Notes under the pieces: model-generated
Database searches by the model: none
What the model was told of the DNA's origin: nothing
The model's input: only the letters and a program-made list of their open reading frames with translations
Source of the DNA: Rhizomicrobium electricum
GTDB taxonomy: Bacteria > Pseudomonadota > Alphaproteobacteria > Micropepsales > Micropepsaceae
Length of the DNA: 64,000 nucleotides
Assembly (NCBI RefSeq): GCF_011762045.1
Contig: NZ_JAASQS010000001.1
Span: 273,868 to 337,867 of the forward strand
Direction: 5' to 3'
In this document: positions 18,601 through 28,824 of the stretch, piece after piece
Position numbering within the stretch: the first letter of the stretch is position 1
Layout of the letters: each line of letters starts with the position of its first letter
Made by a program: the position numbers and the translations under genes

Positions 18601-19216
18601 TGCCCTGCTCGTACCAGGCGTTCTGCAGCGAAACCACGGCCTTATCGCCGATATCGAAGGGATGGCCGGTGGTTAGTTCCACGGTAGCGCCGAGCGAACC
18701 TTCGTCGACGTCCGCGGCCTGGCTCTTGTGAACCTTCAAGCCGGAGAACAGTTCCGAAGCGAAGGTGTTGAAGTCGAACTGGCGCGAACGGTTCGGATCG
18801 TCGCCCGACTGGCTCGAACCGGAGGTCGACAACGCTTCGAGACCGTTGACGGTGACGCGCGTGAAGTCGGCGTTCAAACCGCGGACGGTGATGGTACGAC
18901 CTTCGCCGTTGTCGCGATCCACGGCAATGCCCGGCAGGCGCTGCAGCGATTCAGCGAGGTTGGAGTCGGGGAATTTGCCGACATCTTCGGCGCTGATCGC
19001 ATCGACCATTTCCGTCGCGGCGCGCTTGATGTCGAGAGATTTTTCGAGAGAGGCGCGGTAACCGGTGACATACACTGTCTCAATGTCGCCACCTTCCTGC
19101 GCGAGCGCGGCAGTGCCTGCGAGCATAAGCGCGCCGACCGCGGCGCTGCATGTCAAGGCACAGCGAAATACATCGAGTTTTCCCTGCTTTGCATCGACGT
19201 CTGATGTTCTTCTCAC
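15677..19216 (-). CDS. TonB-dependent receptor (Caulobacter-type)
   Basis: The GTG at 19214-19216 is chosen over the upstream GTG because GGGAGGG precedes it by 7 bases; 1179 residues. A signal peptide ends at AGTAALAQ. A TonB-box-like region (ETVYVTGYRASLEKSLD) is followed by the plug domain (SAEDVGKFPDSNLAESLQRL, GRTITVRGLNADF) and a long barrel ending in FAGVRLKY, a typical C-terminal barrel strand. This subtype of large receptors imports oligosaccharides across the outer membrane using TonB/ExbBD energy. The convergent GH28 gene suggests a pectic oligosaccharide ligand, which is inference. Confidence 0.93.
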   Translation of the reverse strand: MRRTSDVDAKQGKLDVFRCALTCSAAVGALMLAGTAALAQEGGDIETVYVTGYRASLEKSLDIKRAATEMVDAISAEDVGKFPDSNLAESLQRLPGIAVDRDNGEGRTITVRGLNADFTRVTVNGLEALSTSGSSQSGDDPNRSRQFDFNTFASELFSGLKVHKSQAADVDEGSLGATVELTTGHPFDIGDKAVVSLQNAWYEQGKPFNPRISGLFSKTFLGGRLGVLVSSAYNMRHQVLDGYMRQAGQSDFLYRQVYFYGPKNGSSTVGYRVANGSEYYYPTRFGFSAPSTATCNAANTSDLNSIIPGQSLANTDVCNAFRGSNTTAYNTVVKNTAGLSTGLMAMGSNYKTYYSSAGVADAYQPFVTMIPSLANLNKRDLYQSRLGNTASVQWQPTDHTLIVADVLYASTYQDSVNYQVGLIGTNRANQTQQLAAVTSSTASGFATSVNTAFKQNGYYKCANSSGVAGYADVACNSGDLYNYYVAKTGSVSGALQNLISFVGKPTTKIANAEVSNNQATYLQMANIDLRSAADQAKYTTEFVQSTLRAEQQFTEKLKADLTFGYSQSRNKQIGILAEFNNMDVGTYDATTGTCTGCFTYDARNGGEMPELGFSADGTNTVADAGYWDVVKGFSAMRHYIWGTVNKFRTASANVSYSVIDQLDLKAGMSARIYDFNTYKTIRVVPDTYNLGLDQINAAGGTNYTVADLGQRLSFGSGIDAPEGTPSAMYVPDLDKFRAIYGLGDNSVKVFGSGATAVEQNNVSNSDYTQNAGSAYAATYKVSEHDKAYYAQADFHNIMILARELRGNIGLRFVTTEVQADGRSYLPGVYATAHSSYNDLLPSANLSYSLTDDMMIRFAASKVMARPQLAAMSPSITSISIPSTVPFTTGTVTMGNPNLKPFRANTFDFSYEWYFDEGSAISVAVFSKWIKGIIQQVTTPAVPISQVLSSNARTDLAAYYAGLGTTAGTTQHDFLLDDTNSFDVTRFENTGNGVLNGIEITWQQQLNFLPAPFDGFGLNANYTLLHSKMNYLLRPAVLSNGAVSSPAVYGPGPWVGASPVAWNWTVFYDGKDWENRPWSGRISGAYRSQFAYKYPIATGTANPGYSDSPLVNDYIYTKSTFNLDASFSWDYTDWMQFRIDAMNLTNQTESRSAYTNLADPASAYYAATGRQVFAGVRLKY

Positions 19217-19575
19217 TTCTAATCCCTCCCGTTTTCCTAAATCCGTGCGCACCTTGAATCAGGCGCGCGCCAACTCGACAGTTCCCCGCAGTCGCTGCCA
19301 TCGGATGACACCGGTGGCAATCGTGGCGATATTGCGTCAGAACGTGTCGAAACGTCAATGACGTAGAAGCAACGATGGGGACAGGGGCTGATAGCGCAAA
19401 CAAATAAGGCAACGATGCTTAATGTGCTTCAATCAGCAAAATTAGAAATAATATTGCAAATTATCCCGTAAAAAGGGTTCTTTCGCTTCATCACAATCGT
19501 CTGGTGCAACTGCGCTGCCACACTTATTTGGTCCGGTGTTGCCGGCCTGCAGCAGCGCACACAACCGATGTGGGA
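19217..19575. other. Intergenic region between the TonB receptor and PFOR genes
   Basis: No gene is supported here. It holds the receptor's upstream region: a TTGACG hexamer on the minus strand and a near-palindromic TGACACCGGTGGCA at 19306-19319. An AT-rich patch (19435-19465) lies next to the PFOR 3' end. No clear intrinsic terminator was seen for PFOR. Confidence 0.6.
19306..19319. promoter_or_regulatory. Putative LacI-family operator upstream of the TonB receptor
   Basis: TGACACC|GGTGGCA deviates from perfect dyad symmetry (TGACACCGGTGTCA) at one pair and has the central CG step typical of LacI/GalR operators. It lies about 90 bases upstream of the receptor start. A sugar-responsive regulator is plausible; none is encoded next to it. 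Confidence 0.35.
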
Positions 19576-23094
<3,519 letters not shown>

Positions 23095-23270
23095 GGACGC
23101 TCCGGAAAACGGGAATTTGCTGGGCACGGTTTAGGCGCCGCACGCCGTCAGGACAAAGCGACATAGTGCGCGGCGGAGAATGGCGGAAAAGCGCGAAAAG
23201 CCATTTCGTTACAATGGGTTTAGAGAGGCACCTGTGCACCCGTTCACCTTCTGCGCATTCCGCCGCCCGT

Positions 23271-23432
23271 TTCTGCCCCACGCGAACGCGGCCCTTTTTC
23301 CGCTCGCGCGTCTGCCTTCCTTTTCTGCCCCACGCGGGCACAATAAACTCGACACGTGCACGCAGACCGCGGGGGGAGTGAGTAGCGCCAGCGTACGAAC
23401 GCGCGCCAGCGCCGAACCGAAGGGGGCTCACC
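23271..23432. repeat. GC-rich repeat element, copy A
   Basis: Contains TTTCTGCCCCACGCG twice (about 23271 and 23321). The second is followed by a stretch (CAGACCGCGGGG at about 23363, then GCGCCGAACCGAAGGG at about 23409) that recurs in the same order in copy B near 24262-24355. The roughly 370 bases between the PFOR start and the next gene hold this element and no supported gene. It looks like a dispersed intergenic repeat family; its extent is approximate. Confidence 0.6.
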
Positions 23433-23465
23433 TATCGCTCGTCGCGCACCCGATCACATCGATCG

Positions 23466-23681
23466 CTAGGCGCCGGGCAGATACGTGTCCAACAGGAACA
23501 CCACCACACCGGTGTAGAGACCGGAAGTCAGCATCAGCCAGAAGAAGTCACGACGTATTTCCGGTTCGCGCAAACGGCTCAACGGCCCCGTCGCCTGCTT
23601 CAGGAAAAAGCGCCCAATAATATAAATAACGGCCACTTGCATTGGCACCAGCAGCAACAATATCAGCGCAGCGACGAGCAT
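23466..23681 (-). CDS. Small two-span membrane protein, 71 aa
   Basis: Two hydrophobic helices are visible: residues about 1-25 (MLVAALILLLLVPMQVAVIY) and about 47-66 (FFWLMLTSGLYTGVVVFLL), joined by a charged loop. The start ATG shares a base with the stop of the upstream 152-residue membrane protein (TGATG), so the two are probably translated together and may form a complex. The family is not recognised. The pair is bracketed by repeat copies A and B. Confidence 0.6.
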   Translation of the reverse strand: MLVAALILLLLVPMQVAVIYIIGRFFLKQATGPLSRLREPEIRRDFFWLMLTSGLYTGVVVFLLDTYLPGA

Positions 23682-24139
23682 CAGACGAGTTCCTGCTTCG
23701 CGGTCTTATTCGCCAACACCTTCAGATAGCCGGTAAAGAAGATGATCGGGGACATGATCATCTGCATAACAACAAATCCCCAGATCGCTTCGTCGCGAGA
23801 CGCAACGTGAACATCCAGACCGCCGATCAGCATGCCGAGCAATATCGTAGAGAACAGCGCCTGCATGAGCCAAAACCAGCACCAGCCCAACAGCCGAGGC
23901 GATGCTCCGCGGGCATCCAGCAGCCACAAGCCATAGACCGGCACTTGAAACAGCGCAGGCGCACCGAAGACGACATAGGGAAACACCAGCACCGCCACCG
24001 GCTTGTGATAGACGAGATGGATAGCAATGAACGGCAGCAATTCGATCGCGAGGTACCAGCAGACGAACCGGACCGTTTTCGCCCCAGTCCCCGGCAGCAG
24101 TTTTTCACTCGCTATATTTCGTCGATCTGAACCGCGCAC
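23681..24139 (-). CDS. Multi-span membrane protein, 152 aa
   Basis: At least four hydrophobic segments follow a polar N-terminus: FVCWYLAIELLPFIAIHLVY, VLVFPYVVFGAPALFQVPVY, LLGWCWFWLMQALFSTILLG and GFVVMQMIMSPIIFFTGYL. The GTG start at 24137-24139 is preceded by a G-rich stretch that could act as a ribosome site; no ATG lies before the first helix. No known family is recognised. The gene is followed by, and overlaps, the 71-residue membrane protein. Confidence 0.6.
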   Translation of the reverse strand: MRGSDRRNIASEKLLPGTGAKTVRFVCWYLAIELLPFIAIHLVYHKPVAVLVFPYVVFGAPALFQVPVYGLWLLDARGASPRLLGWCWFWLMQALFSTILLGMLIGGLDVHVASRDEAIWGFVVMQMIMSPIIFFTGYLKVLANKTAKQELV

Positions 24140-24184
24140 AACCGCCCCCCTTCGTCCGTCTTCGCTAAGCTACGCCGGACACTT

Positions 24185-24357
24185 CCCCCCGCAACTGCGG
24201 GGGGCAGAAAAGATAGGGCAACAACGAGCGCCAAGAAAGCACGCCTTCTGCGCCTCCGCCCTTTTCTGCCCCGCGCGGGCGCGATGCTCTTGATGCTCGA
24301 CACTCAGACCGCGGGGTAAGTGGTTCGACGCGTCAGCGCCGAACCGAAGGGTGCTCG
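24185..24357. repeat. GC-rich repeat element, copy B, with inverted arms
   Basis: Starts with a hairpin CCCCCCGC-AACT-GCGGGGGG (24185-24204). GGGGCAGAAAAG (24201-24212) and CTTTTCTGCCCC (24261-24272) form a perfect 12-base inverted repeat 48 bases apart. From 24262 to about 24355 the sequence follows copy A (TTTTCTGCCCC, CAGACCGCGGGG, GCGCCGAACCGAAGGG). Copies A and B are in the same orientation and flank the membrane protein pair. Confidence 0.6.
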
Positions 24358-24387
24358 CGACAGCGCGTCAAGGCAAACGCAGGCAAC

Positions 24388-25356
24388 TCATGGCGCCAAT
24401 TCTCCGCGCACGTCCTGCGGCTGAGATTGCCTTTTCTCACTGTCAGACCACTGCCTGATATAGGACTGCAAAGTCTGACTGGCGCCTAATATCTTTGTGT
24501 GGACGAGAATGAACTTTTCAACTGCTGCGAAGAATTCGGCGGCAAGCTCCCAGACCTCCCATTCTTTTAGGTCACGAATTGCGCGATATTGAAGGAGCGC
24601 GTCGGCATCCCGATGAGCGATTGCTGTGTTGCGAATGTGTGTAAATTGGCTATTAGCCTTCCGCTGAATCTGCCGCAGCTCACGGAGTACATCCACAGCT
24701 TCAAGCCTCAGATAGGCAGGTATTGCCATTAAATCGAGTGCTTCTTTGAACTTCTTCCCGGACACCTTATCCGCATCCCATTCAAGAATTGTGAGCAGAA
24801 TTATTCGGGCATGGAGCTTGCGTGTCCACACGTCTGGATGGGTTAACGCATCGAGCTTCAGCGCCTGGATGTCTTTATTCGCGATCAGCAAATAGAGCCC
24901 AATATTGAAGAGTGTTGAAAGCCCGCGATAGCGACCGTTTTCATGCCTGATCGACCACTTCTTGAATTCCTCGAAAGTCGCATCGAGAACCTCTCGATAT
25001 TTGCGCTCCTTCCGCGAGATGCGCCGTCGTGCAATTGCGCGACCGAGTTGTCGCGCATATCTCGCGACGCGCATACCCCACCAGCGTTGCGCAACTGGCT
25101 TGGGTACGTCAGTTAGGGCGCACCGTTTCGTTTGCTCATGCATGGCTACAAACACTAGTGCGGTTTCACCAAAGTCGTGAACGTTGCATATGGCAGCGGA
25201 AGCTAGTGTAGTTTCTAGCTGAAGCGTGCGCGTTAGATATTGTAAGCAAGAAGGTCCGAAAGAAGCTTGGTAGACTTGAAAACTGCGCACTCCAGTCAGG
25301 CAAGGCGGATTTTCTGCCCATTCTATTTCGCGCCTCCACGTCTCCACGCGAACCAC
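24388..25356 (-). CDS. Uncharacterised HEPN-like protein (RNxxxxH motif)
   Basis: The frame can start at GTG 25356 (322 aa) or ATG 25143 (251 aa); neither has a good ribosome site, so the N-terminus is uncertain. The C-terminal half is alpha-helical and contains FTHIRNTAIAHRDADALLQY. This holds R242-N243-x4-H248, the RNxxxxH motif of HEPN domains, many of which are RNases in abortive infection or toxin-antitoxin systems; the spacing also resembles AbiU2-type proteins. No antitoxin nucleotidyltransferase is adjacent. Codon use and base composition are visibly more AT-rich than neighbouring genes, consistent with horizontal acquisition. The function call is tentative. Confidence 0.5.
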   Translation of the reverse strand: MVRVETWRREIEWAENPPCLTGVRSFQVYQASFGPSCLQYLTRTLQLETTLASAAICNVHDFGETALVFVAMHEQTKRCALTDVPKPVAQRWWGMRVARYARQLGRAIARRRISRKERKYREVLDATFEEFKKWSIRHENGRYRGLSTLFNIGLYLLIANKDIQALKLDALTHPDVWTRKLHARIILLTILEWDADKVSGKKFKEALDLMAIPAYLRLEAVDVLRELRQIQRKANSQFTHIRNTAIAHRDADALLQYRAIRDLKEWEVWELAAEFFAAVEKFILVHTKILGASQTLQSYIRQWSDSEKRQSQPQDVRGELAP

Positions 25357-25931
25357 TTACCAGTTGTCGTAGCTCAACCGAGGCGTCCTACCGCAGAAAA
25401 CTTTAATAGCGCGGCCCCCTTATTAAAGGAAAAGCCGTTTTTCTTTGAATAAGACCACGATTTCCTAGATTTCGTTGCAACCGCCTCTCGCTCCGAACAG
25501 CGCATCACTTGTCGCAGCCTCTTGAAAGTTCCCGTTTCGTTCTTATCTTCAAGCCGAACAATCACTTGGAGGCAGGCTGGCAAAATGCAGCGGCGATGGA
25601 CTTCGCGAAGCTCCGGATCCGCGTCACACCGGAAATAGCTGAACCGAGGCGCGATATGCGCTGGACGGACGGGAACGGCAAAGACCTGCGTAAGCCCGAG
25701 TAAGCCCGTGACGAGCGGCATCGGCGGCGGCGGCCGAAAGCGCCCTCTTTTAGAGAGGCGCATCATCGGCAATGCGGCGTGTCCCGCTTCGTACGTTTCA
25801 GACGTGGCAGCCTGTGCCCGGTCATTCGCCTGCTTGAGTGGGGCGTTCGCCGGCGCCCTCGCCACCGGGGCGACCCAGCGAAGCGGACATGCGTGAGCAT
25901 CTCCGCTTTTGCCGCATTTAAAGGGTCCCGC
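25357..25931. other. Intergenic stretch without a supported gene
   Basis: A 163-codon open frame exists on the minus strand (25374-25865), but it has no recognisable domain, no clear ribosome site and mixed composition, so it is not called. The left half is AT-rich like the HEPN-like gene; the right half returns to the GC-rich background. TTTTCTGCCC at about 25311, just inside the left gene, echoes repeats A and B. The end of the GH3 gene lies at 25932. Confidence 0.5.
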
Positions 25932-28595
25932 TCAGCGCACCGGCGCCTTCAAACGCAAATCCTGCGACGACGGCCCGACCGAAACGATGCGCGTCGGTCC
26001 GGCATCGTTCCAGCGGCCCGCCGACCAATACTGCAGCCGCCGCCGGTCGACCTTGACCGTGATCGTGCGGGTCTCTCCGGCCTTGATCGCGATGCGGTCG
26101 AACCCGGCCAGCGCCTTGAGCGCGAACTGCACGCCGGGCGGCGGCTTCAGCGGCGGCGACAGATACACCTGCGGCACCTCCTCGCCGTCGGCCGATCCCG
26201 CGTTCTTGATCGCGAAGGTGACCGCGAGCCCGCCGTCGGCCCGGCGCATCACCCGCAAGCCGGAATAGGTAAACCGCGTGTAGCTGAGCCCGTAGCCGAA
26301 CGGAAAAAGCGGCGCCACGCCTTTCTTCTCGAACCAGCGATAGCCGACATCGAGACCTTCAGTGAAGCGCGTCTTGCCGTCCGGGTTGGCGCCGCTGCGC
26401 TCGGGAAATTTGGGATCGGCGGCGGGATAATCGGCGAGCTGCTTGCCCCAGGTGAACGGCAGCCGCCCCGCCGGGTTCTTCCGTCCACTGAGAATATTCG
26501 CCGTCGCCCAGCCGCCCTCGTCGCCCGGCCACCACATCTGCACCACGGCCTTGACTTTGGCGAGCCACGGCAACGCCACCGGCTGGCTGACGTTCGTCAC
26601 CACGATCGTGTTCGGATTGACCGCCGCGACCGCCTCCACCAGTTTGTCCTGATCGCCCGGCAGCGCGAACAGAGGAATATCGCGGCTCCAGACGAACACC
26701 ACTGCCGTCTTGGCCGCCGCCGCCGCATCGATCGCCGCCTTGAAGCTTTCGGCCTGCATCTGCGGCGTGACCCAGGCAAAACGGATGCGCTCGGGATCGC
26801 CCGAGCCGTCGGGCTTCACCTCGATGGCAAGCGCATGCGGTCCGGGCGTGAGATCGACAACGCCGCGCGCATTGTTGAGGCCATCGCGGGTCGGCATCAC
26901 ATCGTCCTGCCCGGCGATCAGCGTGTCGCCGTGGCCGCCGCCCATCGAGCCCGAACTCATGGCGATGGTCTTGCCGTCGATGGTGAGAATGGCGCGGGCG
27001 CCGAGCGTCTGCACCGCGAGGATGTAGCGTCCCGCTGACGGCACCACCAGCGTGCCGGTCCAGGAATGGCGGCCGCCCGGTGGCAGCGCCTTGATGCCGG
27101 TGAAGTCGACCTGGGCGTCGACGCCATCGATCTCGTCGTTGACGACGTGCGAGAGACCGATGCCGCCCTCGCCGCGCGCCAGCCGGTCGGCCGGAACCGC
27201 GACGCCGGTCATGTCATTGGCCACCGCCAGACGGATATCGGCCTCGGGCATCGCCTTTTTCAGCGCCGCATACGGCCCGACCTGCCGCTCCACCAGCCCC
27301 ACCGACCGTTCGCCCGATTTGCCGATGGCGACAACCTGCGCCGCGCCGGGGCCGATCAATGCGATGGTGCCGGACTTCTCCGACAGCGGCAGCGCGCCAC
27401 CCTCATTCTTCAGAAGCACCGCCGCGTCTTCCGCGGTACGCAGGATCACGTCCGCCGGATTAAGGCCGGAGGGCGTCTTGATGCGTTCGGCGCGCGAGCC
27501 GTCGAGATAGCCGAAGCGATCCATCTGTCCGAGAACGCGCGCCGCGGCGCGATCGATCATCGCCGTCGTCACCACGCCTTCGCTGAGTGCATTCGACAGG
27601 TTCTTGTAGTCGCCGGTCGGCGGCGTCAGCGCGAACATCGGCGCTGACGGCTCCTCCGGCACGCGGCCGGTGAAGAGATTGACCGGCGGCAGCTTTTCCA
27701 GATCGTCGGCAGTCGGAACGCGCGGCGGATCGGTATCGAAGAACGAGCGGCCGTAGAACGCGCCGGGATCGCCCTTCAGCGGCCGGCCGGGCATCTCCAT
27801 GTCGAGGCCTTTGGCGAGATAGTCGTAATCGTGCACCGCGCCCCAGTCGGAGGTGACGAAGCCCTCGAACTTCATCTCGCCGCGCAAGATGTCGGTCAGC
27901 GTCTCGGAATTGCCGCAGGCATAGGGACCGTTGATGCGATTGTACGAGCACATGATCGACGCCACGCCCGCCTTCACCGCATCCTGGAAGGGCGCCAGAT
28001 AGACCTCATGCAGCACCTGCGGTGCGATCGTGACATCGACACCGCCGGTATCGTAGCCGACGTAGTGCTTGGCCTGGGCCATCACGCCCCGGTCCTGAAT
28101 GCCCATGATGAGATCGGCGGCGATCGCGCCCGTGAGCATAGGATCTTCGCCGTAGGTGTTGTAGCCGCGCTCGAACGCCAGATCGCGATCGATGTTGATA
28201 AAGGGCTCGAGGACGATGTCGATGCCGAGGCGGTTCGCCTCATCGCCGATGATGATCCCGTTGTCGCGCGCATCCGTCCGGCTGAACGTCGCCGCCAGTC
28301 CCATCGTGGCCGTCAGCGCCGGCGACGGTTGGCGAGTCAAGACGCCCGGAGGCCCGTCCGCCAGCCGCAGGCCGGGAATGTTGAGTCGCTTGACGCCCGA
28401 TAGCCATCCCGCTTGGCCCTGGTTGGTGTCGGCCGGCTCAACCTCGCCGCGGATCAACGCCATCTTCTCTTCCAACGTCATTTGGGAGAGTAGATTCGCC
28501 GTCCGGTCCGCCCCATATCCGGATTGCCAGGAAGCGGAAAAAACCAGCATTCCCAAAGCAGCGAAAGTCATCGAACGGCGGCGGCGTGCTCTCAT
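25932..28595 (-). CDS. Glycoside hydrolase family 3 beta-glucosidase with PA14-type insert
   Basis: 887 residues with a signal peptide (hydrophobic FAALGMLVFSASW, ending near YGAD). The GH3 N-terminal barrel carries the nucleophile D250 in GFVTSDWGAVHD and the substrate motif KHYVGYDTGG. The C-terminal alpha/beta domain starts around AAVLLKNEGGALPL. A PA14-like insert of about 150 residues follows (GTLVVPSAGRYILAVQTLGA, LTIDGKTIAMSSGS), then PFGYGLSYTRF and a fibronectin III-like end. PA14-containing GH3 enzymes are often beta-glucosidases acting on oligosaccharides. It is divergent from the TonB receptor gene, and GAGGGGG lies just before the ATG. Likely periplasmic. Confidence 0.92.
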   Translation of the reverse strand: MRARRRRSMTFAALGMLVFSASWQSGYGADRTANLLSQMTLEEKMALIRGEVEPADTNQGQAGWLSGVKRLNIPGLRLADGPPGVLTRQPSPALTATMGLAATFSRTDARDNGIIIGDEANRLGIDIVLEPFINIDRDLAFERGYNTYGEDPMLTGAIAADLIMGIQDRGVMAQAKHYVGYDTGGVDVTIAPQVLHEVYLAPFQDAVKAGVASIMCSYNRINGPYACGNSETLTDILRGEMKFEGFVTSDWGAVHDYDYLAKGLDMEMPGRPLKGDPGAFYGRSFFDTDPPRVPTADDLEKLPPVNLFTGRVPEEPSAPMFALTPPTGDYKNLSNALSEGVVTTAMIDRAAARVLGQMDRFGYLDGSRAERIKTPSGLNPADVILRTAEDAAVLLKNEGGALPLSEKSGTIALIGPGAAQVVAIGKSGERSVGLVERQVGPYAALKKAMPEADIRLAVANDMTGVAVPADRLARGEGGIGLSHVVNDEIDGVDAQVDFTGIKALPPGGRHSWTGTLVVPSAGRYILAVQTLGARAILTIDGKTIAMSSGSMGGGHGDTLIAGQDDVMPTRDGLNNARGVVDLTPGPHALAIEVKPDGSGDPERIRFAWVTPQMQAESFKAAIDAAAAAKTAVVFVWSRDIPLFALPGDQDKLVEAVAAVNPNTIVVTNVSQPVALPWLAKVKAVVQMWWPGDEGGWATANILSGRKNPAGRLPFTWGKQLADYPAADPKFPERSGANPDGKTRFTEGLDVGYRWFEKKGVAPLFPFGYGLSYTRFTYSGLRVMRRADGGLAVTFAIKNAGSADGEEVPQVYLSPPLKPPPGVQFALKALAGFDRIAIKAGETRTITVKVDRRRLQYWSAGRWNDAGPTRIVSVGPSSQDLRLKAPVR

Positions 28596-28617
28596 GGCCC
28601 CCTCACTGAGGACGAAT

Positions 28618-28633
28618 AACGGTAGCGCTCACA
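28618..28633. promoter_or_regulatory. Possible LacI-type operator upstream of GH3
   Basis: AACGGTAGCGCTCACA contains AGCGCT flanked by partly symmetric GGT and CAC, resembling LacI/GalR-type sites. It lies 23-38 bases upstream of the GH3 start, where a repressor could block initiation. Symmetry is imperfect and it differs from the operator at 28785-28800. Confidence 0.3.
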
Positions 28634-28750
28634 TAAAACGGCAGCGTACAAAACCCTTGCGGCACAAGCAGAAGTCGCATCGCGCGCGACCTCATCTTAG
28701 GAGACCTAGTGACGGCCCTGCATCACTATAGCAGTTTTCCAGTACCGCGA

Positions 28751-28800
28751 TTGACAGCCTTTCTCGACCCTGGAATACTTACAACTGGAAACGTTTCCAG
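28751..28800 (+). promoter_or_regulatory. Sigma-70-type promoter with overlapping LacI-family operator
   Basis: TTGACA (28751-28756), a 17-base spacer and AATACT (28774-28779) form a good promoter. The perfect 16-base palindrome CTGGAAACGTTTCCAG (28785-28800) covers the expected transcription start, the classic position for repression. Its central CG and half-site GGAAAC are typical of LacI/GalR-family operators. The LacI-family gene at 35236-36276 is the obvious candidate regulator. The TonB receptor starts at 28825. Confidence 0.8.
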
Positions 28801-28824
28801 AAAACATCCTATCCAGGGGGCATT

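Noticed and set aside
25311-25365. Inverted copy of repeat B to the right of the HEPN-like gene
   Set aside because: Only short matches (TTTTCTGCCC and a 12-base GTAAGTGGTTCG inverted) are shared; not enough to call a third copy.
25374-25865. 163-codon minus-strand frame between the HEPN-like and GH3 genes
   Set aside because: No domain, no ribosome site, and composition changes within the frame; probably non-coding.
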